A stretch of DNA of 22,903 bases from JACCXJ01 sp052387115. GTDB taxonomy: Bacteria > Pseudomonadota > Gammaproteobacteria > JACCXJ01. The notes beneath the pieces are model-generated. The model was given only the letters and a program-made list of their open reading frames with translations. It did no database searches and was not told the origin of the DNA. The stretch lies in contig JBQTJM010000036.1 in assembly GCA_052387115.1 (NCBI GenBank), positions 1-22,903 on the forward strand, read 5' to 3'. The position numbers and the translations under genes are program-made. Of this stretch, positions 1-6,888 are shown one piece after another (position 1 is the stretch's first letter; every line of letters starts with the position of its first letter).

Positions 1-98
1 TCTCCGGACTGCTGGCGCTGTTGCTGCTTGGCCTGTTTGACCTGGGTTTTATTGACCAGTCCTGCCTTAAGCAGTTGGTCGCGTAGTGAGCTGCTCAT
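1..98 (-). CDS. DUF2058 (YaiL-type) protein, N-terminal part, runs off the window
   Basis: Read on the minus strand, the first 32 codons from the ATG at 98 give MSSSLRDQLLKAGLVNKTQV followed by a lysine/glutamine-rich stretch. This is the characteristic start of DUF2058 proteins (E. coli YaiL-type, a small charged nucleic-acid-associated family of unproven function), whose members begin with a DQLLKAGLVD-like helix and then a K/Q-rich helix. The remainder lies left of the window. An in-frame ATG three codons upstream, at 107, is an alternative start; neither has a strong Shine-Dalgarno sequence. The piece is too short to judge intactness, but nothing in it is broken. The gene is common in gammaproteobacteria and supports that placement. 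Confidence 0.75.
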   Translation of the reverse strand, partial: MSSSLRDQLLKAGLVNKTQVKQAKQQQRQQSG

Positions 99-135
99 GG
101 ATCGCATTCATGTATCGTGAGAAGGGATGGGCCTG

Positions 136-305
136 CATGGGCTCGTCGCCGAGGTCCGTGATTGGCCGTATTCAACGCTTCATCGTTACCTCCGGCTCGG
201 TGTCTATCCACAGGATGGGCAGGTGCCGCGCTGCCAGGAACCGAAGGTGCTTATGGCAAACTAGACGAATTACCGGCGTGCGTACAGCGCACCTATTGCT
301 AACCT
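136..305 (+). pseudogene. RAYT (REP-associated tyrosine transposase) C-terminal remnant, copy 1
   Basis: In the frame starting at 136 the sequence reads HGLVAEVRDWPYSTLHRYLR and then LGVYPQDG. This is the conserved C-terminal signature of REP-associated Y1 transposases (VRDWPYSSFHRYVRLGVYP). Nothing of the HxH catalytic region or the tyrosine helix remains upstream. The block aligns with 2036-2205, including about 30 bases past the expected stop, so both are degenerate copies of one element. The tryptophan normally found in the YPxxWAG motif is destroyed by a base change that shifts the reading. It lies between the DUF2058 start and the carboxypeptidase gene and is not expected to encode a functional protein. 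Confidence 0.7.
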
Positions 306-328
306 AAGCTTGCTGCGCCTCAGGCCGG

Positions 329-1330
329 TCAGCGCCGAGTTACCGAGGCGCCACGCATCACACCGCTGGACACGGAGCCATGACGCCGAGGTTTTGCTGC
401 GGGGAACGCTTGCTGAGTCAGGATGGCCGCGGACACCGCCGGAGCGGCCGCCCTAGAGCGCGCCAGCGCGGCGAACGCGACATCGAGCAATCCGCTCATA
501 TGCCGATTGCGCCAAGCGGCACTCTTGCCGCCGAGGACAACACCGACCAAGCGATGATCGTTGCGGGTGGCGGACGCCACCAAGTTGTACCCCGAGGCTC
601 GCACATAACCCGTCTTGATACCGTCGGCGCCCGGGTAGCGGCCGAGCAAGCGGTTGTGATTGTGATAGGTCCGGCCTTTGAAGGTAAATCGCTCGGTGGA
701 AAACAGCCTGTAGTAGTGCGGAAAGCGGTGCATCAGCGCGACCCCCAGGCGGAGCATATCCCGCGCGGTGGTGTGTTGTCGCCGGTCGGGCAAGCCGGAG
801 GCGTTGCGGAACGAGGTATCGAGCATCCCGAGCCACCGTGCGTCTCGAGTCATCAGGTGCGCGAAGTGCGACTCGGTTTTTCCTACGGCCTCGGCCAACA
901 CCACCGCGGCATCGTTCGCGGAGTGGGTGATGAGCGCCAGGATGGCGTCGCGGACGCCGATCGTCTGACTCTTGCGAAGGCCGAGCCGCGTCGGCTGCAT
1001 GCGCGCCGCATGAGCCGAGACGGGAAGCCTTTGGGTCAGCGTGAGGCGATCGGTGTCCAACGCGGCGAACACCATGTACAGCGTCATGAGCTTGGTGAGG
1101 GACGCGGGTTGCGTACGGGCATCGGCATTGGCCTCCTGCAGTACCACCGCGTTGTCCACGTCATACACGATAGAGGCGTAGGTCGGAGCCGCCCGGCTGG
1201 CCGGCGAAGAAAGAAGCAAACCGAGAAGCACAAACCCGTACCCGAGAAAGTCGCGCTGGCGCGAGAGCTTCGTACGATAAACGCCCTTGCTGTCAGCCGC
1301 CCGACGCGAGCGCGTGTAATCGGTTTCCAT
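329..1330 (-). CDS. D-alanyl-D-alanine carboxypeptidase / endopeptidase (peptidase S11, low-molecular-weight PBP)
   Basis: The 333-residue product has all three active-site motifs of serine D,D-peptidases of family S11: SLTK (SxxK, nucleophile serine and lysine) in PASLTKLMTLY, SAN (SxN) in THSANDAAV, and KTG in DGIKTGYV. It would trim D-Ala from peptidoglycan stem peptides in the periplasm. A hydrophobic segment near residues 28-46 followed by ASRAAP looks like a Sec signal peptide with a long basic N-region. The protein ends shortly after the catalytic domain, so it lacks the PBP5-type C-terminal beta domain and amphipathic anchor and is closer in size to PBP7. I chose the ATG at 1330 because an AAGGGGGG ribosome site sits just upstream; the open frame continues to 1483 without a plausible start. 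RAYT remnants lie on both sides. Confidence 0.9.
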   Translation of the reverse strand: METDYTRSRRAADSKGVYRTKLSRQRDFLGYGFVLLGLLLSSPASRAAPTYASIVYDVDNAVVLQEANADARTQPASLTKLMTLYMVFAALDTDRLTLTQRLPVSAHAARMQPTRLGLRKSQTIGVRDAILALITHSANDAAVVLAEAVGKTESHFAHLMTRDARWLGMLDTSFRNASGLPDRRQHTTARDMLRLGVALMHRFPHYYRLFSTERFTFKGRTYHNHNRLLGRYPGADGIKTGYVRASGYNLVASATRNDHRLVGVVLGGKSAAWRNRHMSGLLDVAFAALARSRAAAPAVSAAILTQQAFPAAKPRRHGSVSSGVMRGASVTRR

Positions 1331-1726
1331 CGTCACGTCCCCCCTTAAGTGTCGTGGGATATGGCCAGTCGTCTGACAAGGAGCCCTTGTTAGGGAAGCT
1401 CTGCAAAAGCTATTGCGCAGCCCATTGCTTTCCTCGCTCCACAAAGCGCGGTCATCCTTGGGCAGCTCTCGGCGTGGTTGCATGCTCGTGCGTCACTTTT
1501 CTAACGACATCGTGACTTGCTGCGCAGCTTCGCTCAGCGGGGCTTGCTCATGATACCCTTGCAGAGCTTCCCAAAAACCCTGTGCCGTCGACTCCCACGC
1601 CTCTCTTCGATGCTGATGGCTAACAAGGGTTGTGCCATCTGACGTAGCGCCGGCACGCACGGTGGCGGCACTCGCAAGGGTAAGCATACCGCTACCCAGA
1701 GGGGCCAATGGGGTCAATTTACTGAC
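1331..1726. other. Intergenic stretch without a recognised gene; contains an inverted repeat pair
   Basis: Upstream of the carboxypeptidase gene and before the RAYT remnant I see no recognisable gene. An open minus-strand frame (1493-1801) overlaps the RAYT remnant and ends in a helical-looking stretch (WEALQGYHEQAPLSEAAQQV) that I cannot place; it may be the tail of a lost gene. The clearest structure is a perfect 13-base inverted repeat, gggaagctctgca at 1393-1405 and its complement at 1560-1572, about 180 bases apart. Promoter elements for the carboxypeptidase gene should lie here but are not obvious. Confidence 0.5.
1393..1572. repeat. Perfect 13-bp inverted repeat bounding 180 bp (possible IS or MITE remnant)
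   Basis: The arms gggaagctctgca (1393-1405) and tgcagagcttccc (1560-1572) are exact reverse complements. Sequence beyond the arms is not symmetric: one side continues aaaagc, the other aaaaacc, outside or inside depending on the arm. The size and arm length would suit a miniature transposable element or the two ends left after deletion inside an insertion sequence. No target duplication is apparent, so this remains tentative. Confidence 0.4.
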
Positions 1727-2173
1727 GGCGCTGCGTTCGGTACATCGTCTGGTGCGAGCTACGCACCCATTCCGCGTCGACGCTATGGTAGTCCTTCCCA
1801 ATCCTCTTCATGCGGTGTGGAGCTTACCCCCGAAGACGCCGATTATCCTACCCGGTTGAGCTTGCTCAAACGCCACGTTTCCCAGGCGGTCCGGCATCTG
1901 CTGTCGGGAAGCCAATCCGCATCCCGGCATACGGCGGGAGCTTGCCCTGTGGCAGCGGCGCTTTTGGGAGCACCTGATCCGATATGACGCCGATTATACC
2001 CGGCACGTAGATTATGTTCATTACAATCCCGTCAAGCAAGGTCCCGTCGCCGCGGTCCGCGATGGCCGTATTCGACGTTGCGTCGCCTCATCCGGCTCGG
2101 TCTGTATCCAGAGTGTTGGGCAGGTGCCGCGCTGCCGCGAAGCGAAGGCGGTTATGGCGAACCTGACGACTAA
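1727..2173 (+). pseudogene. REP-associated tyrosine transposase (RAYT/IS200-like), frameshifted copy 2
   Basis: Switching frames recovers most of the second half of a Y1 transposase: HPFRVDAMVVLPNPLHAVW, then EDADYPTRLSLLKRHVSQ, then LWQRRFWEHLIR, then HVDYVHYNPVKQG, and finally a C-terminus ending GGYGEPDD with TAA at 2171-2173. In intact relatives the first segment is VVLPDHLH; here the first histidine of the HxH metal site is a proline, so even the surviving frame would be catalytically dead. There are at least three frame disruptions: near 1830, near 1935, and the loss of a base in the DWPYS motif at about 2062. The catalytic tyrosine region (YVHYNP) is still readable. The part after 2036 matches the remnant at 136-305. 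Confidence 0.8.
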
Positions 2174-2235
2174 CCCGCGCGCCCACAGCGCACCTACGCT
2201 TGTTGACCCGTAAACATTCGGCGCATACGCTCACG

Positions 2236-2715
2236 CTATTTCGCCCTCGTGTGGTGCGGGAGCGCCGCTCGTAAGACTGTAGAGACCCGTACTCCGATGG
2301 CAGGGTCATGGCTGGCGCGCGGACCGGCCACGTTGAGGGTAGCCGGGTCTACGGCGTCAAGCCACTGCCGGAGCTGCGCCACGGCCTCCGCCGGCCCGAG
2401 AACGCTCAGGTCCAGATGAAGCACGGGCCTACCACAGCGGACCGCTTCCTGGAACGTGAGGAGGGAGCCGCCAGAGAGCGGGCCGCTCGAGACGACGAGG
2501 GTGGCATCCGAGTCGCGGACATTGAGCACGGTGCGGACCGCAGGATCGGCCAAGCCAGCCTCGCGAAGACCCGTGTATCGCTCGGGGATCGAACCATCTT
2601 GGGCGAGGCGACCCTTGGGCACCCAGCCCCCGATCTCAAGACCAAGCTCGAGCGCGACGTCCCACGCGGCACGATCGGCACCGGTTTGACCGCCCGAAAC
2701 GATCGTTTTTGGCAT
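2236..2715 (-). CDS. YpsA-like putative molybdenum carrier protein (Rossmann-like nucleotide-binding fold)
   Basis: The 159-residue reading from the ATG at 2715 opens with MPKTIVSGGQTGADRAAWDV, the glycine-rich signature of the cpYpsA / putative molybdenum carrier family, and goes on with GGWVPKGRLAQDG and DATLVVSSGPLSGGS. The family is inferred from structure and genome context to bind a nucleotide or molybdenum-cofactor-like ligand; the physiological role is unproven. Length is normal. The open frame extends to 2925, but the extra sequence reaches toward a REP doublet and has no family similarity, so the internal ATG is preferred despite a weak ribosome site. It stands alone, with no molybdenum genes around it. 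Confidence 0.82.
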   Translation of the reverse strand: MPKTIVSGGQTGADRAAWDVALELGLEIGGWVPKGRLAQDGSIPERYTGLREAGLADPAVRTVLNVRDSDATLVVSSGPLSGGSLLTFQEAVRCGRPVLHLDLSVLGPAEAVAQLRQWLDAVDPATLNVAGPRASHDPAIGVRVSTVLRAALPHHTRAK

Positions 2716-2896
2716 TCCGGCTGGATGCAGGCCTACCGAACGGGCCGCGAGTTGAGCGTCAGCACCATGTAGGGTGCAATAGCACAAGATGCGCTGAACG
2801 AAGGGGACCGCATCGCTCGCGTTACTCCCCTTCCGCAATACTTGGGACCTTCTCGCCGCCCCAATCCTCCCGATAGATTCATCGCCGCCTGAAATC

Positions 2897-2977
2897 GTAG
2901 GATGTGCCGACGTAAGGAGGCGCATCAGTCGCGGGACATCGCTCGACAGATGCGCTTCGTACCTCGGCGCATCCTAC
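2897..2977. repeat. REP/BIME-like inverted repeat doublet
   Basis: The outer arms are gtaggatgtgccgacgta at 2897-2914 and tacctcggcgcatcctac at 2960-2977, pairing at 16 of 18 positions. Inner GCGCATC blocks pair again. The GTAGGATGCGCCGAGG-type consensus is a common intergenic palindrome in REP-rich gammaproteobacterial genomes. It sits between the molybdenum-carrier gene and an HU-gene remnant and lies where the HU stop codon should be. Confidence 0.75.
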
Positions 2978-2979
2978 TC

Positions 2980-3178
2980 GGGCTTTAAGCGCCTTGAGGG
3001 GTACGGCCCTTACCTTCACAGTGGCGGGCTTGGCCTTGATCAGCATTTCCTCGCCGGTAAGTGGATGACCCCTTGCCGCCTTGGTTGCAGGCCCCTGCGC
3101 GCGCTGGAGCTTCACCCGACTTCTGGGAGGACAAAGTCCCCTGAACCCTTCTTCGTCAGATGGCGCTTAAGGATAAAG
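2980..3178 (-). pseudogene. HU-family DNA-binding protein remnant, frameshifted and lacking its N-terminus
   Basis: Two minus-strand frames together give the second half of an HU/IHF-type protein. The upstream piece reads ILKRHLTKKGSGDFVLPEV (compare HLKKKGAGEFTLPGL). After a one-base frameshift at about 3112-3115 it continues VKLQRAQGPATKAARGHPLT, then GEEMLIKAKPATVKV and PLKALKA. This matches the PATKARKGINPFTGEE beta-arm and the C-terminal lysine-rich end of the HU-like branch found in proteobacteria. No N-terminal helix-turn-helix dimerisation region is visible upstream, and the C-terminal end runs into the REP doublet instead of a stop. It is a degraded gene. Confidence 0.65.
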
Positions 3179-3304
3179 GATAGGAACTTCAATGGGTCTT
3201 GGCAACAGGAACGGTGCGTCGGACGGGCCGGCCGGTAATTGGGCGGTCCGGGAGGGCAAGCCGACACGCCGGGATAGTTCCGGCGGTGGTAATCTCTGCC
3301 CCGC

Positions 3305-3426
3305 GGCCTCACCTGCGCCCTTCTCAACAGCCAGCCCATGGGCTTCTATTGTGTGCAGGACGCCCGGCGCCATGGGGTCGAGATGCGGCCGATCGATGTC
3401 GGGGTCGCCGATTGGGATGCTCAAGG
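3305..3426 (+). pseudogene. DnaE/DnaE2-type DNA polymerase III alpha fragment
   Basis: In the frame containing 3308-3310 the sequence reads [20 protein letters not shown] followed by RHGVEMRPIDVGVADWD. This matches the conserved stretch of bacterial C-family polymerases ([38 protein letters not shown]), closest to the error-prone DnaE2 branch. Only about 40 residues survive; the usual APAQLV insert is missing three or four residues, so the fragment itself carries an internal deletion. No start or flanking polymerase sequence is present, so this is a relic moved here by recombination. Confidence 0.65.
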
Positions 3427-3589
3427 ACGAACGGCCCTGCTCGGGCGGCTCCGGACGGTATCGCGGGATTTCTGCTAACCCAAAGATGCTTCCACGAACT
3501 GTACGGGTTCGTTCATAATGAGCCCTTTCCCGAGCCATCCCCACGGCGCTGGACCTGAAGTGGCGATCGAGAGCTTGTCCGAAAATTCC

Positions 3590-3804
3590 GTCTCCCTCCC
3601 GTGGCAGCGCGGCGCCTGCGAGAACACCAACGGGCTGCTGCGTCAGTACCTGCCCAAGGGCACGGACCTAAGCGCCTTCAGTCAAGACGAGATGGCATCG
3701 CCGACAGCTTGAACAACCGACCACGCGCCACGCACGCCTTCCACACGCGCTTGGAGGTGTTCGCACGAATGCTCGCGTTGACCCACCAACCCTCAATTCA
3801 CTGA
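3590..3804 (+). pseudogene. IS30-family transposase, C-terminal fragment with a frameshift
   Basis: The frame beginning before 3600 gives PWQRGACENTNGLLRQYLPK then GTDLSAFSQDE. After a one-base shift near 3690 it continues DGIADSLNNRPRATHAFHTR and LEVFARMLAL, reaching a stop at 3802-3804. This is the C-terminal end of the DDE domain of IS30 transposases, including the third catalytic glutamate region (PWQRGxxENxNGLLRQYxPKG). The first two catalytic aspartates and the N-terminal HTH are absent, and no IS30 terminal inverted repeat was recognised. It is a dead remnant within a run of gene fragments. Confidence 0.82.
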
Positions 3805-3898
3805 CTCAAGACTGTTGTGCTTGGGACTTGAAGCTGGCCCTATGAGACTCAAAGCCGGCTGCGAGATGACTCTCGAAGCGACCGAACCCTGTCCGACC

Positions 3899-4006
3899 GT
3901 CGGCATGCTTCGCCCGCGCAGCGGCCTGGCGCAGGCCGTGGGTTTCCCCCGGCTGGAAGCCGGGGCTACTGTCGGCATGCTTCGCCCGCGCAGCGGCCTG
4001 GCGCAG
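3899..4006. repeat. Pair of exact 36-bp direct repeats separated by 36 bp with a perfect REP-like hairpin
   Basis: A 36-base sequence beginning gtcggcatgcttcgcccgcg is present identically at 3899-3934 and 3971-4006. The 36-base spacer holds a perfect 8-bp stem, ccccggct at 3948-3955 with agccgggg at 3959-3966 and a 3-base loop. This is the palindrome type (CCCCGGCTTCCAGCCGGGG on the other strand) scattered in REP-rich genomes. The geometry superficially resembles a two-repeat CRISPR, but there are no cas genes. Confidence 0.8.
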
Positions 4007-4104
4007 TGGCTCACGAGCGAGAGCTATCGTTTCGATCCGCACGTGCACACGACCGAATACGTGGACGCCTACGGCAACCTGTGTCAGCGCTTCGTCACGC
4101 AGCC
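4007..4104 (+). pseudogene. Transglutaminase-like protein fragment
   Basis: Directly after the second 36-bp repeat one frame reads SYRFDPHVHTTEYVDAYGNL then CQRFVTQP. It resembles the N-terminal domain of bacterial transglutaminase-like (cysteine protease fold) proteins, where a motif of the form EYVDxFGNxCxRxVAPxG is typical. Only about 30 residues remain, and neither the catalytic Cys-His-Asp core nor a start is present. The identification rests on one short motif. Confidence 0.5.
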
Positions 4105-4388
4105 GACGTGGCCTTCATCTCGAGCTTCGGCGCGCTGAAGACGGTGGAGATGAAGGTCTGGGTCGATCGGGGAATGGGCCAGGGCGGCGGATCGCGCGCT
4201 AGGCATCGCCGACGAGATCCCGTTCATCGTTCCGGTGACGGTGGATGACACGCCCGCCTATACGGCCAAGGTTCCGGAGCGTTTCAAACGCACCCAGTTC
4301 ACGCAGCTCGCGGGCGGCCAGGTGCGAATTCGCCGAGCGGCTGAAGCAACTGGTGCGAGACTTTCATCGGCGGCAGCGCGCGGCCTGA
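4105..4388 (+). pseudogene. TIR-domain protein remnant, frameshifted
   Basis: From about 4172 the sequence reads EWARAADRALGIADEIPFIV then PVTVDDTPAYTAKVPERFKR and TQFTQLAGGQ. This matches the C-terminal half of a family of bacterial TIR domains (FIVPVxxDDTPxxxxxVPxxFxxxQWTxLxGG). After a one-base shift near 4322 it ends EFAERLKQLVRDFHRRQRAA with TGA at 4386-4388. A possible N-terminal scrap (ADVAFISSFGALK, then VWVDRGM) lies at 4105-4170 in another frame, suggesting a deletion between the first strand and the second helix. TIR domains commonly cleave NAD or make signalling nucleotides in phage defence. The stop lies two bases before the ATG of the nSTAND remnant, so the two were probably an operon. 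Confidence 0.6.
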
Positions 4389-4390
4389 CG

Positions 4391-5130
4391 ATGGCGGAAG
4401 CCACGCGCACGCGCCTCAATCCCGAGGATCCCTGGCCGGGCCTCGACTCGTTTGCCGAAGGCGACGCGGACTACTTCCACGGCCGAGACACCGAGACCGC
4501 CGAAGTGCTGCGTTTGCTCAGGCGCGAGTCGCTGACGGTGCTGTTCGGTCGCTCGGGACTGGGCCTTCAAGCGGATCCTGAGCTTCCGGGAGGATTACCT
4601 CGCGCACATCGAAGAGCTCAAGCGGCACATCCCCTCCCTCACCTACAACCGCTCCCGCCTGCAGCCCATGAATGGCCGCCAGGCGCAGGAGGTGGTGCAG
4701 AAGAGCGGGGGGCACCTGGTGGACGAGGACGTTGCCGCCCGCATCATCGGCATCGCGGCCGGGCGCGGCACGGCAGAGCACCCACCCGACCCGAGCGAGT
4801 ATGGAGACCTCGAGATGGACCCGGCGCTGCTCAGCGTGGTCTGCAGCGAGCTCAACGGCCGACGTCGGCGGGCCGGGCAGCCCCGGATCACGTCCGATCT
4901 GATCTCGGGAGCCGAGCAACAGATCCTCGCCGACTTCTACGAGCGCAGCATGGAAGGGATCGACCTGCGGGTGCGCGTCTTCGTCGAGGACGAACTGCTC
5001 ACCGACCAAGGCTACCGGGACAGCTACGCATTGGACGATGCGCTCCGGCGCTCCGGTATCACCCGGCCGGCGATCGAGACCTTGGTGGAGCGGCGCCTGC
5101 TGCGGGTGGATCGGCGGCCTGCAGCCCCGA
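4391..5130 (+). pseudogene. nSTAND1-type NTPase remnant with the P-loop region deleted
   Basis: The start ATG at 4391 opens with LNPEDPWPGLDSFAEGDADY, FHGRDTETAEVLRLLRRE and LTVLFGRSGLG, the classic N-terminus of novel STAND NTPase 1 proteins leading into a GxSGxGKSS P-loop. The sequence breaks exactly before the lysine. It resumes in another frame from about 4566 with KRILSFREDYLAHIEELKRH, then SRLQPMNGRQAQEVV, DLEMDPALLSVVCSELNGRR, ITSDLISGAEQQILADFYER and TLVERRLLRVD. In intact members these segments are separated by roughly two hundred residues holding Walker A/B, so an internal deletion of several hundred bases plus a frame change has removed the nucleotide-binding site. The C-terminal sensor or repeat region is also missing. 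Paired with the TIR gene upstream it looks like a dead defence operon. Confidence 0.75.
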
Positions 5131-5316
5131 TGGCCGGACCATCGGACTGACCGTCCGTATCCGAGTTGCCTCATTCTGTACGTTGAGGCGGAGCCGGTGC
5201 ATGTGGTGGCCGCCGCCGATCCCATCGCCCGGATATGCCACGTCATTACCGCGTATCGGCCGGACCTCGAACACTTCGAGCCGGATTTCAAGACCAGAAA
5301 GAGGAAAACATCATGA
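5131..5316 (+). pseudogene. DUF4258 protein, C-terminal remnant (toxin-like partner of the next gene)
   Basis: In the frame ending with TGA at 5314-5316 the sequence reads DRPYPSCLILYVEAEPVHVV then AAADPIARICHVITAYRPDL and FEPDFKTRKRK. This is the C-terminal half of DUF4258 proteins, which typically precede a YgiT/MqsA-type zinc-finger gene (consensus DRPYPSRLxL... HVV...ITVYxPDPxxWExDFRxRK). Its N-terminus has been replaced by the tail of the nSTAND remnant. The TGA overlaps the next ATG in an ATGA, which is the normal translational coupling of this gene pair. DUF4258 is thought to be the toxin or effector half; here it is surely non-functional. Confidence 0.7.
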
Positions 5317-5555
5317 GCGAGACTTTGGGGCATTGCCCACTTTGCGGCGGCGAAAAGCAACCAGGCACCACGACCTTTGCCGTCGATCTGAAATTCGGTG
5401 TCGTCGTGGTCAGGGAGGTTCCCGCGTTTGTCTGCTCGAAGTGCGGCGATGCATGGATCGACGATCCGGTAGCAGCGAAGCTCGAAACCATCGTTGCGGA
5501 CGCGCGCCGCAAACACGCCTTGGTAGAGGTGACTCAATGGCAACAGGTGGCGTGA
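5313..5555 (+). CDS. MqsA/YgiT-type zinc-finger antitoxin-like protein
   Basis: The 80-residue protein begins MSETLGHCPLCGGEKQPGTT and contains a second knuckle in PAFVCSKCGDAWIDDP, giving the CxxC...CxxC zinc site of the N-terminal MqsA/YgiT domain. It then ends in a short helix without the C-terminal HTH of E. coli MqsA. Small YgiT-only proteins like this are found beside DUF4258 genes. An AGAGG ribosome site lies seven bases before the ATG, inside the DUF4258 coding end, and the two genes overlap as ATGA. The zinc-binding cysteines and length are intact, so this is an orphan antitoxin whose partner is truncated. Confidence 0.8.
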   Translation: MSETLGHCPLCGGEKQPGTTTFAVDLKFGVVVVREVPAFVCSKCGDAWIDDPVAAKLETIVADARRKHALVEVTQWQQVA

Positions 5556-5739
5556 TTGGGTTGCCCAAAACCAATCGGACCGGCGGTGGTCATCGCCTCA
5601 CGGCAATGGAAACGCACCTGCTGTCTCGGTGCTGCTTGCTTCCAGTTAAAAACAGCGAGCGTAGGGCGCGTGTCCGCGCCAACGCATTCGCCGAAGTCAG
5701 CGCCGTTGAGTGATTCGATGTTGCTTCCGCCACGCACCT

Positions 5740-6888
5740 CTACCCCCCCCGGTAAGGAGAGTGTAACTTCATCTCCTCGAAAAACGCCCGGATTGCCCTC
5801 TTTTCCTCACTGATGAACCGCTCGATGGCGTTGCGGAACGCAGGGTGGCGGATCCAGTGCGCGCTGTAAGTCAGCTCGGGAAGAAAGCCGCGCGCGATCT
5901 TGTGCTCCCCCTGGGCACCGGCTTCGAAAAGTTTGAGACCCTTGGCGATCGCGTACTCCAAGGGCTGGTAATAACAGAGCTCGAAGTGCAGGTTTCGGAT
6001 CTCCCGGCTCGTTCCCCAGTACCTTCCATAGAGGCAGTCGCGGTTTTCGTAGTACAGGGCGCCCGCCACGGGAGTGCCCGCTTCTTCTGCAAGAATCAAT
6101 AGGACCTGGTCCCGCATCGACTGGAAAATCCGCTGGAAGAAGGCGAGCTCGAGATACGGGATAGCCCGCATCTTCTCGATGGTCGACCGATAAAAGCCGT
6201 GGAAAACGGTGGCGTGCTCCGGCCGCAGGTCCGCGCCTCGCAGGATCGAGATCCGGAGGCCGTGTGATTGCAGCTCTTGGCGCTCTTTCAGAATTTGCTT
6301 CCGCTTGCGCCGCTTGAGGCTCGCAAGAAAGGCATCGAAGGTCGGGAAGTCTTGATTCTTCCAGTGGTACTGAAAGCTGTGCCGGATGATAAAGCCTTCG
6401 CGCTCGAAGTAGGGGATCTCCTCGGGCAGCAGAAACAGGTAGTGCAAAGAGCTCGCCGCCAAGGCTTCCGTCTTCTCTTTCGCCGCGCGGACCAACCTGG
6501 CGGCCACGGCCGCGCGATCCGCCGGTTCGGAAAAGAGGAGCTTGGGTCCGGTGGCGGGAGTGAATGGAGTCGAGGAGACGAGCTTCGGGTAGTAAGGCAC
6601 ACCTGACTTCGCGTAGGCCTGCGCCCACGCCCAGTCGAAGATGTACTCGCCGTAGCTATTATCCTTCACGTAAAGAAAGGACGCGCCCTCGAGCTCGTCC
6701 CCCCGCCAGGCGGTGAGATGGTGCGGAATCCAGCCGGAACGGCTACCCACCGCCCCGGCCTCTTCCAGCGCGTGGAGGTAGGCGTAATCGGTGAAGGGGA
6801 AGCCGCCGTGGCACAGCCGGGCCCACTCGTCTCCCGGGATAGCCTCCAATCTTTCGAAGGCCTTGATTGTGTGCGATGCTCGCGTCAT
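5740..6888 (-). CDS. FemAB-like acyltransferase of the GNAT fold (COG3146, peptidogalycan biosynthesis/recognition family)
   Basis: The 382-residue product has the architecture of the FemAB-like / DUF482 family: an N-terminal half with FPFTDYAYLHALEEAGAVG and GWIPHHLTAWRG, a central basic stretch (LASLKRRKRKQILKERQEL), and a C-terminal half with VAGALYYENRDCLYGRYWG and FEAGAQGEHKIARGFLP. These are doubled GNAT domains related to the FemX transferases that add amino acids to lipid-linked peptidoglycan precursors, but the substrate of this branch is unknown. No signal peptide or membrane segment is visible, so it should be cytoplasmic. The ATG at 6888 shares the CATG tetranucleotide with the ATG of the divergent methyltransferase gene; a GTG at 6927 in the same frame is an alternative start with a GGAGGG upstream. 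Confidence 0.85.
   Translation of the reverse strand: MTRASHTIKAFERLEAIPGDEWARLCHGGFPFTDYAYLHALEEAGAVGSRSGWIPHHLTAWRGDELEGASFLYVKDNSYGEYIFDWAWAQAYAKSGVPYYPKLVSSTPFTPATGPKLLFSEPADRAAVAARLVRAAKEKTEALAASSLHYLFLLPEEIPYFEREGFIIRHSFQYHWKNQDFPTFDAFLASLKRRKRKQILKERQELQSHGLRISILRGADLRPEHATVFHGFYRSTIEKMRAIPYLELAFFQRIFQSMRDQVLLILAEEAGTPVAGALYYENRDCLYGRYWGTSREIRNLHFELCYYQPLEYAIAKGLKLFEAGAQGEHKIARGFLPELTYSAHWIRHPAFRNAIERFISEEKRAIRAFFEEMKLHSPYRGG

Noticed and set aside
380..1348. Long plus-strand open frame opposite the carboxypeptidase gene
   Set aside because: It mirrors a gene with all three active-site motifs; the plus-strand product has no recognisable domain and is a typical GC-rich antisense frame.
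3899..4006. Two-repeat CRISPR array
   Set aside because: Only two repeats, the spacer is itself a perfect REP-like hairpin, and there are no cas genes or a leader; treated as paired REP-type repeats. The same applies to 9960-10066.
4235..5713. 492-codon open frame spanning the TIR, nSTAND, DUF4258 and zinc-finger region
   Set aside because: Only its beginning (to about 4565) is in the true frame of the TIR/nSTAND remnants; beyond the deletion it is a chance continuation and runs over a real gene in another frame.
5556..5739. Small gene downstream of the zinc-finger antitoxin
   Set aside because: Short frames are present but none has a ribosome site or recognisable sequence; nothing supportable is seen.
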